Made by a program: the position numbers and the translations under genes. A DNA stretch of 64,000 bases from Apostichopus japonicus (taxonomy: Eukaryota; Echinodermata; Holothuroidea; Aspidochirotida; Stichopodidae), in contig NC_092570.1 in the NCBI RefSeq assembly GCF_037975245.1, positions 3,504,001-3,568,000 on the forward strand, given 5' to 3'. Of the stretch, positions 46,154-58,000 are shown piece by piece; the first letter of the stretch is position 1; every line of letters starts with the position of its first letter. The notes below the pieces were generated by a model. That model saw only the letters and a list, made by a program, of their open reading frames with translations, was not told where the DNA came from and made no database searches.

Positions 46154-47896
46154 TGAAATGGACCCAAAAGGCTTAAGAAAAGGAGTGGACAGTCAAACGA
46201 ATGACAGAAGACACCAGTAGCTGCGGTTGACGTAATCTATTCTTACAATAAAACAGCCTCTGTAAAACAACATACAGAACAAATCGTAAGATGAGAAAAT
46301 AAAACATAATCAACACTTAAAACACTTAAAAACTTAAAATGATATGAATATGCAGAAACGATATGAATATGCGAATATGACCTCATTAGTATGCAAACAA
46401 TTAATATAAATGCTTCACACTTTCTAGTTTAACTCTCTTCTAAGTTCTAAATATCAACATAACAATTTTCCCTCGGTTCATGTAATATAACTCTCAGAAA
46501 ACATCAGTATCAATGATAACATGCACAGAGTGAAACTGCATGGATCTGTATGAACAGAAAAGAAACTTGATTTACAACATTTACACTAGACCCTTGACAC
46601 GATAACTCACCAGGCTAAAAATAGATACAAGGTTTTGACTTCAGCAAATGGCAAGCATCATAGTTGGTAGATACCCAAGGTAGAGGAGAACTCACACCAA
46701 ACCTGTTTGAATTAAATATATACCAGTTTACACTCTATGTCTCTTTACTGAAAATTATATAGTCTGCGTCCGGTTGAATCCAAAGTCACAACAATAACAA
46801 TAACAAACAGTACAAATCTTACATAACTTTACAAAACTCTGTCAATAAGCATAGTCTTTAATCAAAACATTTAATCAAACAATTAAATAAGTCTTAACAC
46901 CTTGCAATCCCAGTCAACACATATTAACGTATACCGTAGCAGAATTCATACATTGGGAACCAAAACAACACTTTGATATTCCCACTTAATAATACTGAAA
47001 GTGCGCCGCCATTTTGACAAACAAAAATGCCAGGCTTCTATAGCACTTCAACCCACACCTATTACGTAATGGCACATTTACCTATCCTAACATGAGCACT
47101 GTTACAACAAGAATAATCTAATATTACGATCCATCGGAATGATAAATAAACTTAAACATGATATCAATATACGTACATCATTTCTAGGACAATAAATCTT
47201 AAGAATACGATCATCGAAATAAGTGAGGATATGATCATTGAAAGAAAATATACGTTCTCACGAGTCCCGAATTTCTAACGATAACATTCGTGGAACCCCT
47301 ATACCAAGTATATCATTGAAAAGCTACAGACAGCTTCATTGATACAGAGTCATAAGATTCGATCAAGAATTACATATTAACACCAAGATAATAATTAGAT
47401 TTCTTGCGATAAAACGTGACAAATATCAAATCAACACTCACCCTTACAACGGTGACACAAAACTCTTATTCTACATCGATAAATTTGACTTGGTTTCCAC
47501 CACTACTTTCGGCAGTTCTTTTTACGTTAAGCACGGTGATGGAAGCAACAAAGAAAAGCTTTGTAGGCCTTCTCTTCCCTACGCAATCGGCGACCCAATC
47601 ACGAGCGTATTGATATAAAACCTGTTAAACCCTTAAAAATCCAGGTAAATTAACAGAAACAAGAAAACCCTTTGTCAATCTGGACATACTAAAAAGAATA
47701 TAAAGAGATACTGGCCAGAAAACGAGGTAACATTTAACATAAATAACAGCTTAATTGGGACTCAATTAACATCCCGCGCATTCTACTAAACCCACATGTT
47801 TGGACCTCGGAGAAACAGAGACAGGAACGATGACTCACACCTCTGTCACGGGAGTAAGTACCAAAACATTGCCAGGTAGAATTTAACACCACTACA
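46154..47896 (-). repeat. 5' LTR of the gypsy element
   Basis: 1743 bp, collinear with 39091-40833. As the 5' LTR it should hold the element's promoter; no TATA box was pinned down. Confidence 0.96.
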
Positions 47897-47979
47897 CTTC
47901 TAGTTTCTACCAACATGTAAACCTAAACTAATGTGCTTATGTTACTTAGTTGATTTACAACTTTTGTTGATTTTGGTAC

Positions 47980-48642
47980 AATTATAGAATACAGGGCCAT
48001 TCATTAACTCTTCCCAGCATCCGGATGCGCGGATGCGCGGTGTGTCTGTACATGTCCGTACACGTATGTCGCCCTCTAAAATTCCATCACGTATATCATT
48101 TTGACTCCGCATCCGCGCATCCGCGCATCCGCGCATCCGCGCATCCACCCGGGAGTACTAGGAATGGACTTAAATAATTTTCGAAAGTTTCCCCATATAC
48201 CATCACGTATTTCATTTTGACTCCCTCTAATTTCCATCACGTATTTCATTTTATCACGTATTTCATTTTGACTCCGCATCCGCGCATCCACCCCGGGAGT
48301 ACTAGGAATTGACTTAAATAATTTTCGAAAAAGTTTCGACATATACCATCACGTATTTCCAATACTGAAAGTTCCGAATGTACGAAGATATTCCACATCA
48401 ATAGTGTGTCGTTCTTAAAAGGCATCCATACAGGTGTGACGCCCTCTAAAATTCCACCACAGAAGTACTAGCAAAAGACTTAGGAAATTTTTGACTCCGC
48501 ATCCACGCATCCGCGCATCCACTCAAAAAGAAAGAACTGGGACTTTGACATTTTTTAGTCACATACGTACTGGGGAGAGACTGAGCATCCGCGCATCCGG
48601 ATGCTCAGATAGTATCATCGAGTGGCCCTGTATTCTATAATT
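47980..48642. mobile_element. foldback/MITE element with GCGCATCC arrays
   Basis: Left end AATTATAGAATACAGGGCCA, right end its exact inverse TGGCCCTGTATTCTATAATT. Internal clusters of the 8-bp unit GCGCATCC occur near both ends and in the middle (48110-48145, 48277-48293, 48500-48518, 48586-48602). Copies of ATCACGTATTTCATTTTGAC occur between them. There is no coding capacity. It resembles foldback elements with subrepeat-rich arms. Confidence 0.8.
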
Positions 48643-49740
48643 ACTCCTTGATTTTCACACACAGGCTGTCCAAACATACGCAGTACCTTACTGTGTGATG
48701 TAGGCGTAGACTGTACTGCTACATTGAAAGAAAATATTGATTAGAATAGGCCTAGGCTATGTTGGGCGTGCCTGTAAGACTAGCCTAACGAAAAGAGCCA
48801 AGCCAACAACAGACAATTGACAACAACAGATATCATCATAGGGTTGGAATGATTCCATAGTGATTATATCACCTCAAAAATGTAATGAAACAGAAATATT
48901 AGGTCATTCCAAGAATCGCCTGACAACCAGGCTGACCAGGGTGAAGTAACAAGGTCCGGAAGTTGTGGCGTCTACCTGCGATTTGAGCAAGAGAAAGGGA
49001 AAGGCCCGTTTTGCCAAATGAGGGCAGCATTTGTCTAAATTTGGAAGATTGTTGTCTAGTTTTGCTGTTGCTACTAAATTTAAAACTAACTTACGCCGTT
49101 GAAAAAGTTGTACGACCCATGCGATGTTGCCTAGCGGAGAAAGGATTTGACAAAAGTGAAAAGGTTTTCTCCGTCGAATAACTGTCATTATATGATACCA
49201 CGAAGTATCACAGTCTTCTATTTTGCAGAATATAATTGACCACGCGTTCGACATAAGCAATCAAGTAAATTAGCCGAGGCCTAACTTAAACCTATGCAAA
49301 ACATAAGGCTAACGTTAGGCTAGGACTAACCTTTTTGCAGCATAACACAATGCTAGACTAGGAATAGAATGGTCGACAGTTACTTCGCGATGAGAATATA
49401 AAGTTCTTTAACTTCTTTTAAAAGACAAAAATAAGGACAATGGGAACATGAACCCGGAGGACCGACAGACAAACTTGCTAGGCATACCCGGTACCCAGTC
49501 CGGAAATTTGTTAAAATCAGTAACAATACATTGTCTCCATCTTCATTGATATTTTTTATTTGAACTATTCAAAATAAACGAAGGAAAAAGATGTATGTGT
49601 ATTCTTCCGTAACTTCATCATAAATTTGTGATATTCCCTATTATTTGGATGTCTCAAATTGTAAAATTTGGTGAAAATTTGTTACTGTTCCCACCCAAGA
49701 AAGTTTGATATTCAAACCAAGTTTGTTTACCTAAGTTTGT
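48643..49740. other. intergenic, no recognisable gene
   Basis: Single-copy DNA between the foldback element and a SINE. The minus-strand frame of 118 residues at 48904-49260 lacks recognisable domains. A 5' non-coding exon or promoter of the minus-strand DED gene could lie here, but none was identified. Confidence 0.45.
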
Positions 49741-49748
49741 TTACCTAA

Positions 49749-49995
49749 GGCGGAGTGTATAGCCTAGTGGTTAACGCCGGCGTCTCCCAGTCATGAGATC
49801 CCTGGTTCGATTCTCCGCCGACAGCAATGTGTGTCGTCTGGCAAGGGTGTTGTTCAATAACAACTTCCTGACATGGACGTTAAATGAATGTGTGCCGAGA
49901 GATTGGCTTCGGTCAGCTTGCGAGTCTATAAGCCTCCATGGCTTCTTTCGCGAGTTCCTGCTTGCGGGAAGATCACATATACATACAAGTTACTT
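49749..49995 (+). mobile_element. tRNA-derived SINE, family 2
   Basis: The head GGCGGAGTGTATAGCCTAGT ... GGTTCGATTCTCCGCC has pairing 7-bp ends (GGCGGAG/CTCCGCC) and box A and box B. The body includes CTGGCAAGGGTGTTGTTC, GACATGGACGTTAAATGAAT, CTTCGGTCAGCTTGCG and TTTCGCGAGTTCCTGC. A decayed copy lies at 14133-14345 in the opposite orientation. Confidence 0.82.
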
Positions 49996-49999
49996 AGTT

Positions 50000-51244
50000 T
50001 AAAATGTGTACACTGTAATGTATGGCAAAAGTAATCTCTCCCCACATTATGTGCTTGCATACTTTCGATGCTACAAAACTTGACCTTTGTACTCTTGGGC
50101 AGAAGTAGACCCTGTCACCCCTGTGAAAAATATGGTGCTTGGTCCATATTTTCACAACGGACATCACTATTTAACAATAAGGGGTTGATTGGCGTTGTTT
50201 CTACAGACTTTCCAAGTACCTGTAATCTATAAATAGCCGGGACCTCCTGGAGCGCTGAAAGAGCAATCAAAGAATAGGTTGGATAGGCCTGGCACAAGTG
50301 TGATATCGCTGCCCTAGTTCCGTAAATTTATTGTTTTCTTTTTCAAAATATAAAGTAAATTATCTCCCGATTTTTAATTATTTCAATTTAATGCAATATA
50401 CAAATGCTTTCAGGAATTCTTCAATCATGCAAACAACATCTTCATAAGTCATTAATTCAATGGGGCATTGCACTGTTACTGTTAGGCTTGAAAGGCCATA
50501 GAGTTGCACATTAGTTACAACTTTACATAGATCACTAAATATATCATAAGAAGCCCAGGAGGAACATCACATGTGCTGCTTTTGAAATAGCAATCAGGAT
50601 ATTCATAAGTAGAATATATAAGTACACAGACTTAATCTGTTCATAAGTTAAATGAGTAGTTAAAGTGTTGCTATCTATGTGGTTGAAGGCCTGCATAGCC
50701 TCTACACATCTAGGCGTATGTATGCTATAAGTATAGGCTTAGTTGGGTTTTAGGTTAAAATGCGTAATGAATGGGTGGGTACCTGCAGGACTGACCCAAA
50801 CGGGTACCAGGGAGCATATTTTGGGACCGTTTCCATCACAAGTGATTTCATCAATGGTTTGATTCAAGATCAGATTTACCATATTGTCAAAGCGAGGAAC
50901 AATTTACCTAAAATTGAGATCTTAAAATCTCATCCATCCCTTGAAACATATTTAGTGAGGGGGAGGGGGGTGAATATCAGTATCATTCCCCAGAATTTCT
51001 GAAGAATAATATGGTCACCTTATCCTTGCCACACTGTTTCCTAACCTACAGGCCACAGTAACTAACTGTTAGCTTGGTACCAGCATATTGTCTCAAACTC
51101 AATTATCTGTGAGAACATCCAAAATATTGCTTCCTACTAAGAAGATACGTGTATGAACTATGAATGCTTGCAAACTAGGTTGTTTCCAATAAGAGTTCAC
51201 TTTCATTCATAGTGTATTCTGACGGTAACCTTATCTTGTTTCAG
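50000..51244. other. upstream region of the centrobin-like gene
   Basis: AT-rich, with no domain-bearing frame. It should contain the promoter and any 5' non-coding exon of the plus-strand gene. The plus-strand frame 50760-51002 has no recognisable domain. Confidence 0.45.
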
Positions 51245-52012
51245 CTCAATGCTGTGCTTGTGATGGCAGGCATACCACTGGTAGCTGACAGTGATGCCAT
51301 GAGTGGCATCGAACCTTTGGGTACCATTTCAGAGTCATCAGCTGGTGCAAGCCCTGCTCAGGATGAACGCACAATCTCGGCTCGTAGCAGTGCCAACACA
51401 GCAGAACTGTTAGCATCCACTCTGTTACCTCTAGGTCAGTTGTCTGATACAGAAGTCTCACCACAGTTTGATACTGCCAGACTCATGGGAAGCCTGGCTG
51501 GCGGCGAAGAGGATGAGAAGGCTAGGAGGAATCTGATGTGGCAAAATGAAGATGGCCAAACGGTCTCGTCGATCTTTTCACCTCTCTCAGAGAAACCGGT
51601 CTTTGACGGTAACAGTAAGAGTCTTGCAAGCAGCGATAGATCGACATCCCAACCATCGACGATTAATAAGTCACTACCACAAGGTACGAAACAAACCCAC
51701 CTAGCTGTTCAGTGTGATGGCCGTGTCAGCAACAGTGTTGAAAGGGATAGAGGTTTGCCCGCCTCTCTACTCACCCCGAGGAAACTAGAAAGCTTTCAGC
51801 AGAACAGTCAGCGATCAAAGTCTCTTAATACGATCCGAGGAGAATCATTTGTAGGTAGAGCATCGGAAGCGGACGGTGCAAATCCGATCGTACAAGGCAG
51901 GAGGAGAGATTTTGTCTGTAGTTTTGATCGAAGTGAAGACATCGAGTTACGTCAAGGGGGAACCAATCTGGCAAGAGTCAGAGGCCATGTAGAGTCTGAA
52001 CATGAGATGTTA
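51245..52012 (+). CDS. centrobin-like exon a (first coding exon)
   Basis: Acceptor TTATCTTGTTTCAG, donor GTAAGTAC. From the ATG at 51263 it gives 250 codons, exit phase 0. It is rich in Ser, Thr, Gln and Asp (GASPAQDERTISARSSANT), low in hydrophobics and probably disordered. Confidence 0.82.
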
Positions 52013-55000
52013 GTAAGTACTAATAATACAGTATAATTGTAATAAAAACAGTCTCTAGATCATCCCATACTGCCGTGTATTGAAGTTCAGATAGCTACCA
52101 ATATACTTGACAATACCTTCTTGTTCACTCGATCTGTCAAAGTATTTTACAGCAGTCAGCTTTCTTGCAATATATACTGTAATCTACAGAAAGAAAAATT
52201 TAAGATGTGTTTATGACTTGATTGAAAAGGATATGGGTATAGACATCCAACCATAGATAATACCCAAGGAATATAGGATTCATATGACCCCTCATGTGGG
52301 CACAGGGTGACCCTAAAAATCACAAAAAACATTTTCGGCTGAATAAGTGCCTACTTTGGGTGATCATAACCAGGAATATAAAGGAGATACAGTTGAATTG
52401 AGTGCAGATTCATGAATTTTGGCCAAAAGTAAGATAGAATACCAAATTTGAGCTCTCTAGCTGGTACAAAGACTGAATTATGAGCTTTCAAAGTCGGAAA
52501 ATATCACAAAAGTCACTTTTCGCGAATCGCGCACGCACAAAATGGCCGCCTTGACCAAATTTCAACGGGCTATATCTCGAAAACGACATGGAGTATGATT
52601 TAACTTTTTTGTATGTGTTCATTTGGGACATCATTCTTATGAAGTTTCATCAAAATCTGAGAGGGTCACCTGGGGACCACTGGTTGATTTGACATGGAAT
52701 GACCCATATAGTTACCATGTATAATTAAATTCCTTGCAGATGTCACACAGGGATGACTTTTCCAAGGACCGATCACCCCTCACAGATTATGATGGGCATC
52801 GTTTGTCAGCTGATAGTACCCTCACTGAACATCTGTTGAGGTCAGAATTTATGGTTTTTATGTACCTTTTTAATGTGTAAGATCCATTCTTTGCAAGATT
52901 TCTTTTTTTTTCCCAAATAAAATCATGGTCAATGCACTAGACCCGACCATCATGTCAATCATGTAAAAGTTCAATTGTATTAAAGGGAGAGTGTATCAGT
53001 GTGTTGGAAGTTTTGGGTGATGTGTATTTTTAATAGATTGTACATACAGTAGTGCCTTCTGCTTCATGCACTCTAACGTTTTTAATTTAGAATAAGACTT
53101 TTAAGCTAGACATTTTTTATCCCTAGCAGGATCTGCATTCAGAGGCCTCTGAAAGCAGATTCTGCTAGGACAGAAATGTCAGGCCCTCTTACTTTGACAT
53201 ATTTACCTACGCAGTAGATGAGCAGTTTGCTAGCAGTTTTCCTTTATTCACTTTAAAATTCTGTTACTTTCATAGAGATGGTTTCCTTCAACAGACCACA
53301 TATTTAAATGCCTCAAGAAGCACAGCTAGAAGCCCTTAGTACACAATGACACTCGCTCCAATTGGAACCACCTCTTCCAAAATATCGTGAATTCGAATGC
53401 CACAATGAATACAGTCAAACTACTTCATTTTATTGATGACCAAAAAGAAAGAAATAAGTAAATAAATAAAGCATACTGTAGCTGTTTAAGTGATGCTATA
53501 AATATGCTAAATATTAAGTAATGCACACTACTGTTCCATGTTCAACTATTCCACCGTCGCCCTCAATTCCACCCCCCACCCCTCCACCCATCACGCTAAT
53601 CCCTTCTCGAGACCATTTTTGTTAGAAAACTCTTTCTTCAATCTCTGAGAATAGTTTGGATGGTCAGATGCTCCAGGAGAGACTTAGCAAATGTGACGCA
53701 ATATTTGGCTTCCTCAAAATGAGAGACCGAATCGATGTCTTTGAATAAGTGATCATATGGCGTCTGTCATATGTCTTGGGTTTATTTCTACAGAGGGATT
53801 ACTCCAATGATGGAAGACACGTCGCCGTACAGTTTACCCTTCGACAGTGGTCTGGCTTCAAATATTCAATCTCTTCAAGGGGGCATGCAATCCCACGTTG
53901 CTAGTTTCCAGTCTGAGAGCTATATACTGCAGGAGGCCTTGGAGAAAGAAAAGTATCGTCGTAAAGTAAGCACGGAGCCTGGAATCTTCCGATGATTATA
54001 TAATGCTTTAAAATCTATCAAGCGGTCGCTGAAAATGTTTTCATTCTCAGGATTTCGGACCGGGAACTAATCAAGGAACAAATACACCTCCCAGTGAATA
54101 ATTTAGTGTTTAAATTTTGTGTCTAGCATTTTTGAGGCTCTGAAGTTGTCATTCTCTCATTGAATACTACAGTTCCTGTGTAGACAACTGTTATACTGTA
54201 AAACTAATACACTTGTATGGCAGCTTGACCATTCTGTATAGCATTGTGGGATGCTATACCGGATAAGTTATAAAATAAATAAATAAAATTAGTACTTATA
54301 TAGCGCGTTCATCAGCAACGCTGCTCGAAGCGCTTTACAGGAATTGAAAACAATTAATATACAGGAGACATTTAAAATACAGGAAACATTCAAAAGTAAA
54401 TAGTACAAAAATATTGCCTCAAAGGTATACACCATCAAACCTATAATAGGATAGAAAAATACATTAAAGCTATGGTGATACAAAAATATTGTACAGTTCA
54501 AACATCAAAGGCAATTCTAAAGTAATATGTTTTCAGCGAGTTATGACCCGCATCTCTAAAACATACAAAACTTGTAGGTCTTTAGATGCTGCATTGATTA
54601 GACCTCTAATGTATTGTTTTTGTATTCAATAGCACAGGTGATTAATGTATTCTGATACCCATAAGTAAAGTTGATTATTTGTATCATGTTGCCTATATTC
54701 TTGAGACGCTTGTCTTCATATTTATATGTTTCAACTCATGAGATGTTTTATATATCTATCAAATTGATGTCCAAATAGTTTCTCATAATCCTAACTAGCT
54801 TCTGCTTATGTAGTTAGAAGAGGGGTCCATTTTCTTTAAGAATTGAGTAACTGTTATGTTATTTAAATTGTAGCAATTTGTTATCGTCTACACAATGCAT
54901 GTGTGTCAAGGCTATTTTCTCTCTGTTTTGTTGTTAGATTTGCCCTTACAAGTTCAGATCTATTAGAATTAATACAGTTTGGTTGGTTGGTTCACACAAG

Positions 55001-58000
55001 TGTGGCATCGTTTAACACACCATGTCAAAAGGAAAACCTACAGGAAAGTTGACTCAATATCAAACATTGGAGATTATCTCTACAGACCAGCATTGTCAAC
55101 AGTGTTAAACTGCAGAGCACAAAGGATGATGTCCCACACAACTTTGATAGGGATATGCTACAGTCTCCCCCCCACTTGCCTCCCCTCCCCCAGCATTCAA
55201 ATAATCAACATGGCACCAAAGTAGACATTTGTCAAGTTTTTTGTAAACTACCAGCATTGAACAATGTGTCGTGTACAGTATGCATAATGATTAGATTGTC
55301 ACTTTCTCTCTTTTTTTCTTTCTTTTTGCTGTGATTGTTATATAAAGCACTGTGAGCTACAAATAAAGGAGCTTCAGTCTAAACTACTGGAGAATCAGCA
55401 GCTATTGGCGGTCGCTGAAGCCACAAGGAGGAAGAAGGATTCCATGATAGCTCAAGTGGAAAAGGTTGGTTTTTGGTTTTAAGTTGTGTACGAGTCGTAT
55501 TTAATGTGGCTTGTTGCTATTTTAAACGTAAACAATATTAAATGATGTTACCCCACTGAAGATCCATCCATTGTATGATTCCTCTTGCATTTGCCATTAA
55601 ATGTATTTCTCAGTATAAATGCCATGAGATGATCGTCTTTGAAAAATAAAGGGGGGGAAAAATTGAATAAATTTGTTTGTCAATGACTTCATTGTTTGTC
55701 AATTAGTAAATGAGTGGAGTAAAATGAGGCTCTCCAATCATGCCCAAAAGTCTGGCTCTGTTTTTTTTTATTTATTCTTTTTATTTAATTTAAATCTATA
55801 TTTCTAAATTTTCTGTGTTCGATTCAAATGCCATTTTAATAGCCCTTTCACATAAGGTGTATTTCTTTAGTTTTGTCTGCTCCATTGTTGTTCTTGTGTT
55901 TTTTCTGCAGAATTTTAGCAAAATTATGTCTGATTGGAAATCTAAAGATAAGGAAAAGCTGGAAACATTGGACCGTCTGAAGAGAGAATGTGAAAAACAC
56001 GAACATGTGAGTATTGAATCATGTCACAAGATATGTTTGGTGAGAGTGTTTGTTTGTTTTATGTGCAGCGGTAGTTTGTAAATTGTAATACAAGGCTTTG
56101 TAGTTGGTCTGTACTACACAAAACATTTGTGCTGTTTACTGGCCAGTTGTTCTCACAGGGCAATTCTGAGCTGAGCTACACTCATCCTGAGCAACATCTT
56201 CAGCACTTACTGAAAATACTTCACATTGTGGAACTAAATTTGCAAAACTTTGTCAAACAGTTTTTGGTTTTGATCAACTTTTTTCAGCTCCTTTTTATAA
56301 CCATTAGTGATAATGGTTTCCTTTTTCTTCCTTTTTTTCCTTTTCTTTTTGGTTTTGTTTTTATCGATATTTTGCAAATTTTCACAGATTGCTAGGATGA
56401 GAGAACAAGAGCTGGAGGTCAGAGAGAAAGAAAACAGAGAACTGAGATTATCGCAAGAGACGTTACAATCTGAGGTGAGTCACCTTGAGTCGCTAGGTTG
56501 CATTGCATAATGTACGTACACTAACTAGTAAACATGACTCAATAGTGACTCAAGATTCAAACAACCTTGAGACTACTTTGCAGAAGTTTTGTAGCCCCAG
56601 ATATGACTCTATACTATAAATATATATCATGTATATATATTAATGTATATATATATTCATATATATATATATAGATAGATATATATAATGTACATATATA
56701 TACATACATAAATACACGCAAACATATACACATCTATCTATATATTATATTATATATATATTTATATGTATTTATGTATATATATATATTTAATTATAAA
56801 TATAAACAATATCTAGGCAGTTCCCTACTCAGTAATGCTTTCTGCAGTTCTGAACAATATTTAAAAATTTTGAGACCCCTATTATGTATCATTCATGGAC
56901 GATACTTTTTACCTTGTGTGACCGGGCCTGACATGCTAGAATTGCAACCTCTATCTTATATTCAGTTGAGTTTGTTTATTATACTGGAAGATAATAACAG
57001 TGTTATGATTATTCCTTCAATCTCTAATGTAGAAAATTGCCCGCTCTTAGCTGTTGACATATTTCTCCTACTTTTTGTTTTGTTTGGTCATTTTGAAAAT
57101 GCCCAGCTTAATCAAGTGAAAGACGAATCGTCATCTCACGTCGAGGATATGAAACAACAGATGGCGCTGTCCATCCAGCAGATGGAGCACGCAGTGGAGG
57201 AGAGAGTTGCAGCAGAACAACACGTGAAGAAAGTTCAGGATATGCTAGCGAAGGTTGGCTTCATCAAGTATATGAAATAAAATACCAAAGATCTGTGTTA
57301 TTTGTAGACTTCCCTTCATTGTAAAGCCGGCCACACACTCCCCCTCCTCCCCCCCCCTGGACCGAAGGCAACCCGACTCAACTCCCATCTTCGTGACCTT
57401 ACCTTTAGTGAAGACGCATAGCCTTACAAATGATTGACTGATGAACACACAACCACTGTCTTATGTTATTTAACCGCTGGTGCTTTGCTTAGGTAGCATG
57501 CGACTTTATTTTACCTACATTGGTTACATTTGTTAAAACACTGGGTAGATTTAGATATAATATTGCTGATGAGGTTCAGTTTCCTCAGACAGAAGCGGAA
57601 ACAACTTAAAACTGGTGTAAAATGCTTCATCGGTCATTTTGACATGCACACTGTTTGACCATCCACAAATTGTTCCATGCTTTGTCTGTTAAAATGAGTC
57701 AGCTTAGCTTCAGTTTGGCAATGTGCTGCTGGCTCATAATGTTTTCATCATAAAACATTGTTTCATTTGTGTTTATTAAACGTGACTGGCTGAAAGGATG
57801 ATAACGGGAAATTTGAAGAGCTTCTTTCAGAGCAGCCAAAAAAGAATCAGTTATTTGAAAAGAATCCAGTCTTGCATTACTTCCCTGTTGTTTCATCCAT
57901 TTTTATAAATATTTTGCTTTAATGTTTTAAGGTAATGTTTCTCAAAGATAAAAAATGTATGGAAATGCTTTTATTATTGCACTTCTACAGCTGTTGAAAT

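Larger units (their letters stand above)
39091..47896 (-). mobile_element. young full-length Ty3/gypsy LTR retrotransposon
   Basis: An 8806 bp element on the minus strand: 5' LTR 46154-47896, primer-binding site 46135-46152, gag 45934-44924, pol to 41010, polypurine tract, 3' LTR 39091-40833. Both LTRs are 1743 bp and differ at one position by eye (A at about 40746, G at about 47809). The flanks show CTTC on both sides, a 4-bp target duplication. Both ORFs are open throughout, so the copy is recent and may be competent. No envelope-like ORF is present. It lies about 240 bp upstream of the first coding exon of the DED gene. Confidence 0.96.

Noticed and set aside
48904..49260. 118-codon minus-strand frame between the two host genes
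   Set aside because: No domain, no splice support and no similarity that I recognise.
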